From: Promethearchaeota archaeon
Lineage (GTDB): Archaea > Asgardarchaeota > Lokiarchaeia > Helarchaeales > RDOG01
DNA: 45,076 nucleotides
NCBI GenBank assembly: GCA_011365055.1
Contig: RDOG01000029.1
Location: 1-45,076 of the forward strand
Direction of reading: 5' to 3'
Part shown: piece by piece, positions 33,549 to 42,071 of the stretch
How the letters are laid out: each line of letters begins with the position of its first letter
Numbering within the stretch: the stretch's first letter is position 1
The notes under the pieces: generated by a model
Told to the model about the DNA's origin: nothing
The model's input: the letters and a program-made list of their open reading frames with translations, nothing else
The model's database searches: none
Program-made: the position numbers and the translations under genes

Positions 33549-33565
33549 GGTTACTTTTTGAAACC
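33549..33565. promoter_or_regulatory. CODH palindrome site 2
   Basis: GGTTAC-TTTTT-GAAACC, the most symmetrical copy before cdhA1: GGTT-x-C on the left mirrors G-x-AACC on the right. A TATA-like ATAAATAT lies about 40 bases upstream between sites 1 and 2, so a bound protein could block transcription. Confidence 0.55.
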
Positions 33566-33573
33566 AAACGCAT

Positions 33574-33590
33574 GGTTTTATTTTGTAACT
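33574..33590. promoter_or_regulatory. CODH palindrome site 3
   Basis: GGTTTT-ATTTT-GTAACT. Starts 25 bases after site 2. Its right half matches the TTTGTAAC half-sites before the Mrp gene. Confidence 0.45.
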
Positions 33591-33712
33591 AAAATGGCAA
33601 AATGTTTTACAATCTTGAACAAGTTTTAAATTACTACTTTAATTTGGGTTTACAGAGTATTCTTTCTACTAATATATATTCGATTAAAAAAAACAAAGGA
33701 GTTGAAAAATGA

Positions 33713-36076
33713 ATGGCTGGTGAATCCCTTAGATTTTCAGCTAAGGATTTAAAAACACCTACTATCGAAGCAAAAGATGTTTTGATAAGGATCGGAAAAT
33801 TACCCGCTGAAGAATGGGTAGACGAACCGATGGGTCCCACTCCCATGCCAGATTCAATGTCATTGAGAGACTGGGATCATTTTTTAAACAAGCGTTACAA
33901 GCCAATGTACGCTCCGCTTTGTGATATGTGTTGCCTTTGTACATTTGGAAAATGTGATTTATCACAAGGAAAAAAAGGCGCATGCGGTCTTGATTTATCA
34001 GCACAGCAATCTAGAATTGTACTTCTTGCTTGCTTAATTGGATGCAGTTGTCATGCAGCACATTCTAGACATTTAGTACATCATTTAATAGAGTTATATG
34101 GTCCTAATTCTCCTTTAGATATGGGAGATGAAGTCGCTGTTGAAATGCCAAATACTAGAATGGTTTGTGGGTTTAAACCGAAGACATTAAAAGATTTAGA
34201 ATTAGCACTTGAATGGTGTGAAACCACTGTCTTGCATGGTGTCGCTGCAGCCCATACGGGTCAAGAAGGTTCTGCAAGAGATTATGAATCGAAAGCATTT
34301 CATGTATCAATGGCAGATCATGTAGGAATGGAAGTTGCAGATGTCGCTCAACTAACACAATGGGGCTTTCCTAAAGGCGAAGAAGATGTACCGCTTGTAG
34401 AGTCTGGGCTAGCAACTATAGACGCATCTAAACCAGTTCTTCTAATGATCGGACATAATGTATCTCCAGGAATTGAAGCTGTCGATTATTTGAAAGAATT
34501 AAATAAAAGAGATCAAATGGATATATGCGGCATTTGTTGTACAATTCTCGATCTTACAAGGTATGACGATAGAGCAAAAATAGTTGGGCCAATATCTTGG
34601 CAATTACGTATTATTCGGTCTGGAGTACCAGATGTTATTCAGATTGATGAACAATGTATTAGAACCGATGTGATTGATGAGGCAAAAAAAATCAAAGCTA
34701 AAGTTATAGCTACAAATGATAAAGCTTGTCATGGATTACCTAATTGGACTGATAAAGATAAGGATTGGATTGTAGATCAATTATATAATGATAATGCGGA
34801 TGCTGCACTAATTTTAGACGCAGAAAAAGCAGGAAAAGTCTCTGTTGATTTAACTTTTAAAATGCATACGAAAAGAAAGAAATTTAAAATCATTCCAACC
34901 CAGGATGAAGTTAAAGAACAAATTAAAGCATGTACATTGTGTTATGATTGCCAGAGAGCCTGCCCCGAGAACCTAGAAATAACAGAAGGCATCAAAGCGA
35001 TTAAAGAAAACGGAGACTTCTCTAAATTGGCAGAAGTTTATGAGCATTGTGTAGGGTGCGCTCGTTGCGAATCAGCTTGTCCAAAAATGAATAACACTCA
35101 CTCTTGGATCATTGCAGCCGGTGCAGAAAAGATCCGAAATGAGAAATTTAAATGCAGAGTCGGTAGAGGTCCTATTCGAGATACTGAAATCAGAAATGTT
35201 GGTGCTCCTATTGTACTTGGAGAAATACCTGGCATCGTTGCAATTGTTGGTTGCGCCAATTACGGAAGAGGAACCGAAGAAGTAGCAATGATAGCGGAAG
35301 AATTTCTGAAGCGACGTTATATTGTCGTTGTCAGCGGTTGTGGTGCAATGGATGTTGGCAGATATTGGGTTGAAGACGATGATGGTAATAAAGTCACACT
35401 TTATGAAAAATATCCTGGAAGTTTTGATGCGGGCGGTCTAGTAAATGTTGGATCTTGCGTTTCAAATGCTCATATAACTGGTGCAGCAGCAAAAGTTGCT
35501 AATATATTTGCACGAAGACCCTTGCGAGGAAACTTTGAAGAAATTGCAGATTATATTTTAAATCGAGTTGGTGCTGTTGGAATAGCTTGGGGTGCAATGA
35601 GTCAAAAAGCTGCCTCTATAGGAACTGGTTGTAATAGATTTGGTGTCCCTGTAATCCTAGGACCTCATGGTGTGAAATATAGAAGACAATTATTAGGCAG
35701 ATCTGATAAAAAGGAACTTTGGGAAGTTTATGATGCAAATACAGGAGAAATCATTGATGGTGGTCCGTGTCCTGAGCATTTATTATATGCTGCAGATACA
35801 GTCGAAGAATGCATTGTAATGACTGCTAAATTAGCGATTCGGTCAAGTGATAATTATAAAGGTAGACAAGTTAAACTAACTCATTACATAGATTTATACA
35901 AGAAATATTTTGGAACTTTCCCTGATGACGTGTTTAGATTCGTACGTGAAGAAGCAGATATTCCAGTTACAATTAAATCAGAAGTAATGAAACATCTTCA
36001 AGAAAAAGGCTGGAAACCCTCTAAAATATGCACTAACACAACAAGTTTAAAGAGATTAATACGAGTAAAAAAATAG
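33713..36076 (+). CDS. cdhA: CODH/ACS complex alpha subunit CdhA, copy 1 (CO dehydrogenase)
   Basis: 787 residues, the archaeal CdhA length. The N-terminal Cys series C70, C73, C74, C76, C81, C91 holds the B/D-type clusters. Two ferredoxin modules unique to archaeal CdhA follow: CTLCYDCQRACP (about 406-417) and CVGCARCESACP (about 445-456). Ni-Fe-S C-cluster surroundings appear as 'HNVSPGIE', 'CGICCTI', 'NDKACHGLP', 'VGCANYGRG', 'VSGCGAMD', 'NVGSCVSNAH', 'GTGCNRFG'. It interconverts CO and CO2 with ferredoxin. GGAG lies about 10 bases before the ATG. A second, colinear cdhA follows after 308 bases. Differences from copy 2 include L instead of H in CCTI(L/H)DLTRY and YG instead of YP after CAN/CSN. 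Confidence 0.95.
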   Translation: MAGESLRFSAKDLKTPTIEAKDVLIRIGKLPAEEWVDEPMGPTPMPDSMSLRDWDHFLNKRYKPMYAPLCDMCCLCTFGKCDLSQGKKGACGLDLSAQQSRIVLLACLIGCSCHAAHSRHLVHHLIELYGPNSPLDMGDEVAVEMPNTRMVCGFKPKTLKDLELALEWCETTVLHGVAAAHTGQEGSARDYESKAFHVSMADHVGMEVADVAQLTQWGFPKGEEDVPLVESGLATIDASKPVLLMIGHNVSPGIEAVDYLKELNKRDQMDICGICCTILDLTRYDDRAKIVGPISWQLRIIRSGVPDVIQIDEQCIRTDVIDEAKKIKAKVIATNDKACHGLPNWTDKDKDWIVDQLYNDNADAALILDAEKAGKVSVDLTFKMHTKRKKFKIIPTQDEVKEQIKACTLCYDCQRACPENLEITEGIKAIKENGDFSKLAEVYEHCVGCARCESACPKMNNTHSWIIAAGAEKIRNEKFKCRVGRGPIRDTEIRNVGAPIVLGEIPGIVAIVGCANYGRGTEEVAMIAEEFLKRRYIVVVSGCGAMDVGRYWVEDDDGNKVTLYEKYPGSFDAGGLVNVGSCVSNAHITGAAAKVANIFARRPLRGNFEEIADYILNRVGAVGIAWGAMSQKAASIGTGCNRFGVPVILGPHGVKYRRQLLGRSDKKELWEVYDANTGEIIDGGPCPEHLLYAADTVEECIVMTAKLAIRSSDNYKGRQVKLTHYIDLYKKYFGTFPDDVFRFVREEADIPVTIKSEVMKHLQEKGWKPSKICTNTTSLKRLIRVKK

Positions 36077-36197
36077 GAGGATAATAAATAGAAAATATAA
36101 TGAAATTTGTTTATTAAATACAATTTGAGTAAAGAAATTAGTTAACAAAATCATTTTCTTTCAAGTAAACGAATCAAATTTAAACCGAATAGTCAAT

Positions 36198-36214
36198 AGT
36201 TACAAATGGAAACA
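36198..36214. promoter_or_regulatory. CODH palindrome site 4
   Basis: AGTTAC-AAATG-GAAACA, nearly identical to the consensus. Located 171-187 bases before the cdhA2 start. Confidence 0.5.
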
Positions 36215-36218
36215 TTTT

Positions 36219-36235
36219 GATTACAAATTGAAAAA
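36219..36235. promoter_or_regulatory. CODH palindrome, weaker site
   Basis: GATTAC-AAATT-GAAAAA keeps 15 of 17 consensus positions. It begins exactly 21 bases after site 4, i.e. two helical turns, as expected for cooperative binding on one face of DNA. Confidence 0.35.
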
Positions 36236-36248
36236 AGATTAAAAAGGA

Positions 36249-36265
36249 ACTTCCATATGGAAACA
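36249..36265. promoter_or_regulatory. CODH palindrome site 5
   Basis: ACTTCC-ATATG-GAAACA; the core TTCCATATGGAA is a perfect 12-bp palindrome. It lies 120 bases before the cdhA2 start. Confidence 0.45.
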
Positions 36266-36384
36266 TAACGAACAGTCGTAATTCGACAATATTTGAATTC
36301 TAAATTTTACAATAATACAAAATTTTGACAAAATAGAACATATTAAGAAATTTAAGTAAAAAATAGATAGGAGTTGAAAATCCA

Positions 36385-38748
36385 ATGGCTGGAGAAAGCC
36401 TAAGATTTACAGCTAAAGATTTAAAAACATCAAATCTTGAAGCTAAAGATGTAACGATTAGGATTGGCAAGCTCCCCATGCATGAATGGGAAGAAGAGCC
36501 AATGGGTCCCACTCCAATGCCTGATTCGACGGTATTAAGAGAATGGGACTTTTTTTTGAATAAAAGATATAAACCTATGTACGCTCCGCTTTGTGACATG
36601 TGTTGCCTTTGTACATTCGGAAAATGTGACTTATCCCAAGGAAAGAAAGGTGCATGTGGTATTGATCTTTCAGCACAGTCTTCTAGAATTGTTCTATTAG
36701 CTTGCTTAATTGGTTGTAGTTGCCATTCTGCACACTCAAGGCATTTAGTTCATCATTTAATTGCAAAATATGGTCCTAATGCTCCTCTAGATATGGGTGA
36801 AGAAATAGCAGTTGAGATGCCTAATACTCGTTTAATTTGCGGTTTTAGACCTCAAACATTAAAAGATCTGGAATTAGCTCTTGAATGGACTGAAACTAGC
36901 GTATTACACGGAGTAGCAGCAGCTCATACAGGTCAAGAAGGAGCTCCAAGGGATTTTGAATCCAAAGCATTTCATATCGGGATGGCAGATCACGTAGGTA
37001 TGGAAGTTGCAGATGTTGCACAACTAACACAATGGGGTTATCCAAAAGGAGATCCTGATGCACCTATCGTGCAATCTGGATTGAGCACTATAGATCCATC
37101 AAAACCTTGTATTCTTATGATTGGGCATAATGTTTCACCTGGTATCGAAGTAATTGATTATTTAAGAGAAACAAATCAAAGAGATAAAATGGAAGTTTGT
37201 GGAATTTGCTGCACGATTCATGATCTAACGAGATATGATGATAAATCTAAAATTGTTGGACCAATTTCCTGGCAATTAAGAATGGTTCGCTCCGGGCTTC
37301 CTGATGTCATACAAATTGACGAACAATGTATCCGAACGGATATCATTGAAGAAGCGAAAAAAATAAAAGCAAAAGTAATTGCTACTAATGATAAAGCTTG
37401 CCATGGTCTTCCTGATTGGTCAAATGAAGATGAAGATTGGATTGTTGATCAATTAGTCAATGATAAAGTTGATGCTGCACTTATTTTTAATGCTGAAAAA
37501 GCCGGTAAAGTTTCTGTTAAAGCCGCATTTAAAATGTTTGATAAAAGAAAGAAATTTAAGATAATACCAACTGAAGATGAAGTTAAACAGCAAGTAAAGG
37601 CATGTACTTTATGTTATGATTGTCAACGAGCTTGTCCAGAAAATTTGGAAATAACTGAAGGAATTCGAGCAATTAAGGAGAATGGAGATTTTTCTGTTCT
37701 AACCCAAGTTTATGAATACTGTGTAGGCTGTGGACGTTGCGAATCTGCTTGTCCAAAAATGAATAATACACACTCTTGGATAATAACAGCTGGCGCAGAA
37801 AAAATTCGGGCAGAGAAATTCAATTGCCGAGTTGGAAGAGGTCCCATTAGAGATACAGAAATTAGAAACGTTGGAGCTCCAATTGTTCTTGGAGAAATTC
37901 CTGGTATAGTTGCAATAGTAGGTTGCTCAAATTATCCAAGAGGCACCGAAGATGTTGCGAGAGTTGCGGAAGAATTCTTAAAACGTCGTTATATAGTCGT
38001 AGTTAGTGGTTGTGGTGCTATGGATATTGGAAGATATTGGGTTGAAGACGATGATGGTAATAAAGTTACTCTATATGAGAAATATCCCGGAACTTTTGAT
38101 GCAGGCGGTCTTTCCAATGTTGGATCTTGTGTTGCAAATGCTCATATAACGGGTGCAGCAGTAAAAGTTGCCAATATATTTGCACGAAGACCTTTGCGAG
38201 GTAATTTCGAAGAGATTGCAGATTATATTCTTAACCGAGTTGGTGCTGTTGGTATCGCTTGGGGTGCATACAGTCAAAAAGCTGCCTCAATAGGAACTGG
38301 CTGCAACAGAATGGGAGTTCCAGTTATTGTTGGACCTCATGGCGTAAAATATAGGAGACAATTACTCGGTCGGGCTGATAAAAAAGAATTATGGGAAGTT
38401 TATGATGCAAATTCTGGAGAAATAATCGATGGTGGTCCATGCCCTGAACATTTGTTATATGCTGCAGATACGGTAGAAGAATGTATTGTAATGACTGCTA
38501 AATTAGCGATTCGTTCAAGTGATAATTTCAAGGGTAGGCAAGTTAAATTAACTCATTACATTGATTTACATAAAAAATATTATGGGGCATTCCCAACTGA
38601 TGTTCATCGATTTGTGAGAGAAGATGCAGATATTCCTGTCACCTTGAAAGATGAAGTAAAAAAACACCTTGAAGAAAATGATTGGAAACCATCTAAAATT
38701 TGTACAAATACTACCACATTAAAAAGAATGATTAGGGTAAAAAAATAG
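36385..38748 (+). CDS. cdhA: CODH/ACS complex alpha subunit CdhA, copy 2
   Basis: 787 residues, the same length as copy 1 with no visible insertions or deletions; by eye well over 80% of residues are the same. All Cys motifs are kept: the N-terminal series, CTLCYDCQRACP, CVGCGRCESACP, and the C-cluster blocks (HNVSPGIE, CGICCTI, NDKACHGLP, VSGCGAMD, GTGCNRMG). Both copies therefore look active. DNA differs at very many synonymous positions, so the duplication is old rather than a recent or assembly artefact. Copy 2 is followed after 9 bases by cdhB, so it is the copy tied to the rest of the complex. AGGAG lies about 10 bases before the ATG. Confidence 0.95.
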   Translation: MAGESLRFTAKDLKTSNLEAKDVTIRIGKLPMHEWEEEPMGPTPMPDSTVLREWDFFLNKRYKPMYAPLCDMCCLCTFGKCDLSQGKKGACGIDLSAQSSRIVLLACLIGCSCHSAHSRHLVHHLIAKYGPNAPLDMGEEIAVEMPNTRLICGFRPQTLKDLELALEWTETSVLHGVAAAHTGQEGAPRDFESKAFHIGMADHVGMEVADVAQLTQWGYPKGDPDAPIVQSGLSTIDPSKPCILMIGHNVSPGIEVIDYLRETNQRDKMEVCGICCTIHDLTRYDDKSKIVGPISWQLRMVRSGLPDVIQIDEQCIRTDIIEEAKKIKAKVIATNDKACHGLPDWSNEDEDWIVDQLVNDKVDAALIFNAEKAGKVSVKAAFKMFDKRKKFKIIPTEDEVKQQVKACTLCYDCQRACPENLEITEGIRAIKENGDFSVLTQVYEYCVGCGRCESACPKMNNTHSWIITAGAEKIRAEKFNCRVGRGPIRDTEIRNVGAPIVLGEIPGIVAIVGCSNYPRGTEDVARVAEEFLKRRYIVVVSGCGAMDIGRYWVEDDDGNKVTLYEKYPGTFDAGGLSNVGSCVANAHITGAAVKVANIFARRPLRGNFEEIADYILNRVGAVGIAWGAYSQKAASIGTGCNRMGVPVIVGPHGVKYRRQLLGRADKKELWEVYDANSGEIIDGGPCPEHLLYAADTVEECIVMTAKLAIRSSDNFKGRQVKLTHYIDLHKKYYGAFPTDVHRFVREDADIPVTLKDEVKKHLEENDWKPSKICTNTTTLKRMIRVKK

Positions 38749-38757
38749 GTGAAATGA

Positions 38758-39270
38758 ATGTTTAAAATTAAAGGTTGGAATCCAGAAGCAATGGTGGGTC
38801 CAACTGCTGGGACTCCAGCAGCAAAACCGATGGTTCTGGGAAAATTAATTAAAAAGGCCAAAAAACCTATACTTATCGTTGGAACTGAAGGACTATTCGA
38901 GGATATCAATGGAAAACCTCTCATTGACCTTTTAATTGAGGTGGGAAATAAAGGTATTCCAATTTGTTGCACTGCTCATTCATCAAAATACTTCCTTGAA
39001 AAAGGATTCAAACCAGCAATGCTAAAAACCAGTGCAGATATCACAAATCTCGTGGGAGATCCCGAATCTGGATATGATCTCGCAGCATACATATGCGTAC
39101 CTTATTATTTAGTCACAACTTTATTCAATCACTTGAAAAATTACGCATATAAACATTTGAAAACAATTTGTTTGGATCGGTACTTCCATCCAAATGCAGA
39201 CTTTAGTTTACCGAACTTGAAAAAGGAGGAATATAAACAAGCAATTCAGGAAATTTTCGCTGAATTGTAG
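38758..39270 (+). CDS. cdhB: CODH/ACS epsilon subunit CdhB
   Basis: 170 residues, the normal CdhB length. The N-terminus 'GPTAGTPAAKPMVLGKLIKKAKKPILIVG' is typical of the family, a Rossmann-like fold related to FAD-binding DHS domains. The small subunit pairs with CdhA in an alpha2-epsilon2 unit and may assist electron transfer. The gene starts 9 bases after cdhA2, with AGGTGAAATGA overlapping the gap, indicating co-translation. A single cdhB for two cdhA genes implies that CdhA1 must share it or work without it. Confidence 0.92.
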   Translation: MFKIKGWNPEAMVGPTAGTPAAKPMVLGKLIKKAKKPILIVGTEGLFEDINGKPLIDLLIEVGNKGIPICCTAHSSKYFLEKGFKPAMLKTSADITNLVGDPESGYDLAAYICVPYYLVTTLFNHLKNYAYKHLKTICLDRYFHPNADFSLPNLKKEEYKQAIQEIFAEL

Positions 39271-39306
39271 TTTTATGATTAAAAATATATAAAAAGGTGA
39301 GAAAAT

Positions 39307-40731
39307 ATGAGTAAAGAAAGCGGTATGTGGTCCGACATGCCTTTTGATGTCGGTCTCGTTTATGAAGGAGAAAGAATAAGAGGAAAACAAACTCAAGTCG
39401 AGCTTGGAGGTCCAAAATTCAAGGAAAAATTTGAATTAGTTCAAGCAAGAAAAATGAACGAAATCGAAGATATGAAAGTTTCGTTAGTAGGTCCTGATCT
39501 TGATAAAATGGAAGAAGGATCGAAGCACCCTATTGGTATTTTAGTGGAAGTCGCAGGTAAATTAGTCGAAAAAGATCTTGAAGCAGTTTTAGAAAGAAGA
39601 GTCCATGAATTTAGTAATTTTATTGAAGGTTTAATGCATTTGAATCAAAGATATGATCTATGGATCCGTATCAGTACAGGTGCTTACAAGAAGGGTTTTA
39701 ACACCTTGAAACAATATGGAACGGTTTTAGCTCGACTATATAAAACCGAGTTTGAAAAAATCTTAGAAAAGGTTCAGGTTACAATCTATACTGATCCCGC
39801 AAAAATTAAACCAATTTATGAATCAGCTATGAAAATTTGGGAAGAAAGAGATGCCAGAGCACGAGCTTTATCTGATGATGACGTTGGTGAATTTTATGGA
39901 TGTACTTTATGCTCAAGTTTTGCACCTTCTCATGTTTGTGCAATTTCTCCACAAAGAATTGCTCTTTGTGGTTCCATCAACTGGTTTGATGCTCGAGCAG
40001 CAGCAAAAGTAGATCCTGAAGGACCTAATTTCTTAATTGAAAAAGGTGAATGTCTTGATGAAGTGACTGGTGAATATACTGGTATTAATGAAATAATTAA
40101 GAAAAAATCACTTGGTGAAATTGATCGTGTAACCTTACATACGATTTTAAGCCCCTTTAACCATACTTCATGTGGGTGTTTTGAAGCTATTGCTTTCTAC
40201 ATTCCAGAAGTTGATGGAATAGGAATAGTCGATCGTAATTACAAGGGAATCACGGTTAATGGTTTACCATTCTCTACTATGGCTAATTCCACTGGAGGTG
40301 GTAATCAAGTGGAAGGTTTCTTAGGAATGGCCATAGAATACATGCGATCAAGCAAGTTTCTTCAAGCAGATGGTGGTTGGAATAGAATAGTTTGGTTACC
40401 GAAGAATATTAAAGAAAGAATTAAAGATGCAATTCCGAAAGACCTCATCAATAAAATTGCTACAGAAGAAGACGCAACTGACTTAGATGGAGTCAAAGAA
40501 TTCTTAAAGAAAGTAGATCACCCCGTAGTAAAAAATTGGGTCGAAGAAGAAGCAGAAGAAGAGGAAGAAGAAATATCGGCTGCAACGATGCCTGTTGGAA
40601 TGCAAATGGGTGCAGGAGTTCCGATGAGCTTCGGAGCTGGAGGTGGCTGGAAACTCACTCTTAAAGGAGCTCGAATAACTGCTGATGAACTAATACTAAC
40701 AAGACTTCAACCTAAAAAGAAAAAGAAGTGA
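39307..40731 (+). CDS. cdhC: Acetyl-CoA synthase beta subunit CdhC
   Basis: 474 residues, the archaeal short form that lacks the N-terminal CODH-binding domain of bacterial ACS. The A-cluster ligands fall at C199, C202, C211, C221 (CTLCSSFAPSHVC...ALC) and C289-G-C291 (SCGCFEA). It joins a methyl group from the corrinoid protein, CO and CoA to acetyl-CoA on a Ni-Ni-[4Fe-4S] site. The C-terminus carries a Glu-rich run (residues about 412-421) and a Met/Gly-rich linker before the terminal basic segment KKKKK, a layout usual for archaeal CdhC. AAGGTGAG lies 5-6 bases before the ATG; the gap to cdhB is 36 bases. Confidence 0.95.
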   Translation: MSKESGMWSDMPFDVGLVYEGERIRGKQTQVELGGPKFKEKFELVQARKMNEIEDMKVSLVGPDLDKMEEGSKHPIGILVEVAGKLVEKDLEAVLERRVHEFSNFIEGLMHLNQRYDLWIRISTGAYKKGFNTLKQYGTVLARLYKTEFEKILEKVQVTIYTDPAKIKPIYESAMKIWEERDARARALSDDDVGEFYGCTLCSSFAPSHVCAISPQRIALCGSINWFDARAAAKVDPEGPNFLIEKGECLDEVTGEYTGINEIIKKKSLGEIDRVTLHTILSPFNHTSCGCFEAIAFYIPEVDGIGIVDRNYKGITVNGLPFSTMANSTGGGNQVEGFLGMAIEYMRSSKFLQADGGWNRIVWLPKNIKERIKDAIPKDLINKIATEEDATDLDGVKEFLKKVDHPVVKNWVEEEAEEEEEEISAATMPVGMQMGAGVPMSFGAGGGWKLTLKGARITADELILTRLQPKKKKK

Positions 40732-40830
40732 ACAATCTTAACAAATTAAAGGAAATGAAAGATGTATAAATCAAACCTGACTAAATTAAATTTTTTATGG
40801 AAGTAATAAAATTATATAGAGGTTAAAAAA

Positions 40831-42060
40831 TTGACTGAAGAAATAAAAAAAATATCTGATAAAATTGATGAAGCGGATACAATAATTTTTAAAAATATTG
40901 AAATTATTGCAGAAAGTTTAAATCTTACATTTGGAACATCTGGTGGTGCTCCCATTATCATGCAAGGAGCTATGCCAGGAATTGCCCAAGCAATAAAAGC
41001 AAAACTTGAATGGCAGTCTGCAACATTTAAGAATCCTGTTAGGGAATTTCCAGGTCAAATTGTAGAGGTCTCGTTTATAAGATCAGGTCGCGGTGGTAAA
41101 AAGATAACTATTGGTGGACAAAAATCAATGAATTTTTACAATTTTGAATCATTAATGCCTCATGTACCTGTAGTAACGGGTGATGTATTCGATGTGCCTA
41201 TTCATACTGATAAACGACCATCTTTCTTAAGGCTAGCAAAACCTGTAAAAACCCACTTTTTAGATCCAGATGTCTCCGCTGATGTTGGAGAATGGGCCAA
41301 AACAAACGTGAAAATGGGTGCAGAAATGATTACCATGCATAATATAGGAACTGATCCAACAATTCCAAAAAATTTAGGTGGAGGACAATCACCAAAACAA
41401 GCTGCTAAAAACTTAGAAGAAGTTTTACAAGCTGTTAAAGTTCCTATTGTAATTGGTGGCTCTGGAAATCCCGTTGCAGATCTTGAAGTGTTTCGCGAGT
41501 GTGCAGCGGCATCAGAAGCAGAAAGATGTTTAATAAGTTCTCTTAATTTAGATGATTATAAGAAAATAATCCCAATAGCTCAAAAATACGATCATAACGT
41601 GCTGGCCTTTACCCAACTTGATCTAAATAATGCCAAAAAGCTTAACGCTGAAATTCTAAAATTGGATTTCCCTCAAGATCATATCGTGATGGATCCTACT
41701 TGTGCACCTTTAGGATATGGTATTCAATATAGTTTCAGTATTTACCAAAGAATTAGACTCTCTGCATTGAAAGGAGAGAAAGAGATTGCAAATCCCATGA
41801 GTGCAGGAACTACAAATGCTTGGGGTGCTAGAGAAGCATTCCTTGCTGAAAAGAAAATGCCACAATGGGGTCCTACAGAATATAGAGGTCCAATTTGGGA
41901 AGTATTAACTGCATTTATGCTATCAATAGCAGGCATGGATCTAGCAATGATGTTGCATCCAGGTGCAATACAATCATTCAAAAAAATAGCAAACGAACTC
42001 GCATCCTCTAAATTATCTCCAAAACCGGAGTATTTAGATTGGATAACAATGGAAGTGTAG
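40831..42060 (+). CDS. cdhD: Corrinoid iron-sulfur protein small subunit CdhD
   Basis: 409 residues, the delta subunit of the corrinoid/Fe-S protein. TIM-barrel blocks include 'EMITMHNIGTDP', 'VPIVIGGSGNPVADLEVF', 'IVMDPTCAPLGYGIQYSFSI', 'AGTTNAWGAREAF'. With CdhE it carries methyl-corrinoid between tetrahydro(methano)pterin and CdhC. The start is a TTG at 40831, supported by AGAGGT 7 bases upstream; the first ATG in frame is far downstream. It follows cdhC after 99 bases and precedes cdhE by 11. Confidence 0.93.
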   Translation: MTEEIKKISDKIDEADTIIFKNIEIIAESLNLTFGTSGGAPIIMQGAMPGIAQAIKAKLEWQSATFKNPVREFPGQIVEVSFIRSGRGGKKITIGGQKSMNFYNFESLMPHVPVVTGDVFDVPIHTDKRPSFLRLAKPVKTHFLDPDVSADVGEWAKTNVKMGAEMITMHNIGTDPTIPKNLGGGQSPKQAAKNLEEVLQAVKVPIVIGGSGNPVADLEVFRECAAASEAERCLISSLNLDDYKKIIPIAQKYDHNVLAFTQLDLNNAKKLNAEILKLDFPQDHIVMDPTCAPLGYGIQYSFSIYQRIRLSALKGEKEIANPMSAGTTNAWGAREAFLAEKKMPQWGPTEYRGPIWEVLTAFMLSIAGMDLAMMLHPGAIQSFKKIANELASSKLSPKPEYLDWITMEV

Positions 42061-42071
42061 GTGTGAAATAA

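Larger units (their letters stand above)
36077..36384. other. Spacer between the two cdhA genes, with palindrome sites
   Basis: No gene. It holds the palindrome copies at 36198-36214 and 36249-36265 and a weaker one at 36219-36235, so cdhA2 seems to have its own regulated promoter. AT-rich otherwise. Confidence 0.5.

Noticed and set aside
33713..38748. The second cdhA as an assembly duplication
   Set aside because: The copies differ at many synonymous and some amino-acid positions and have unrelated spacer sequence, so they are genuine paralogues.
38604..38972. Minus-strand frame across the cdhA2-cdhB junction
   Set aside because: It overlaps two certain genes and shows no recognisable domain.
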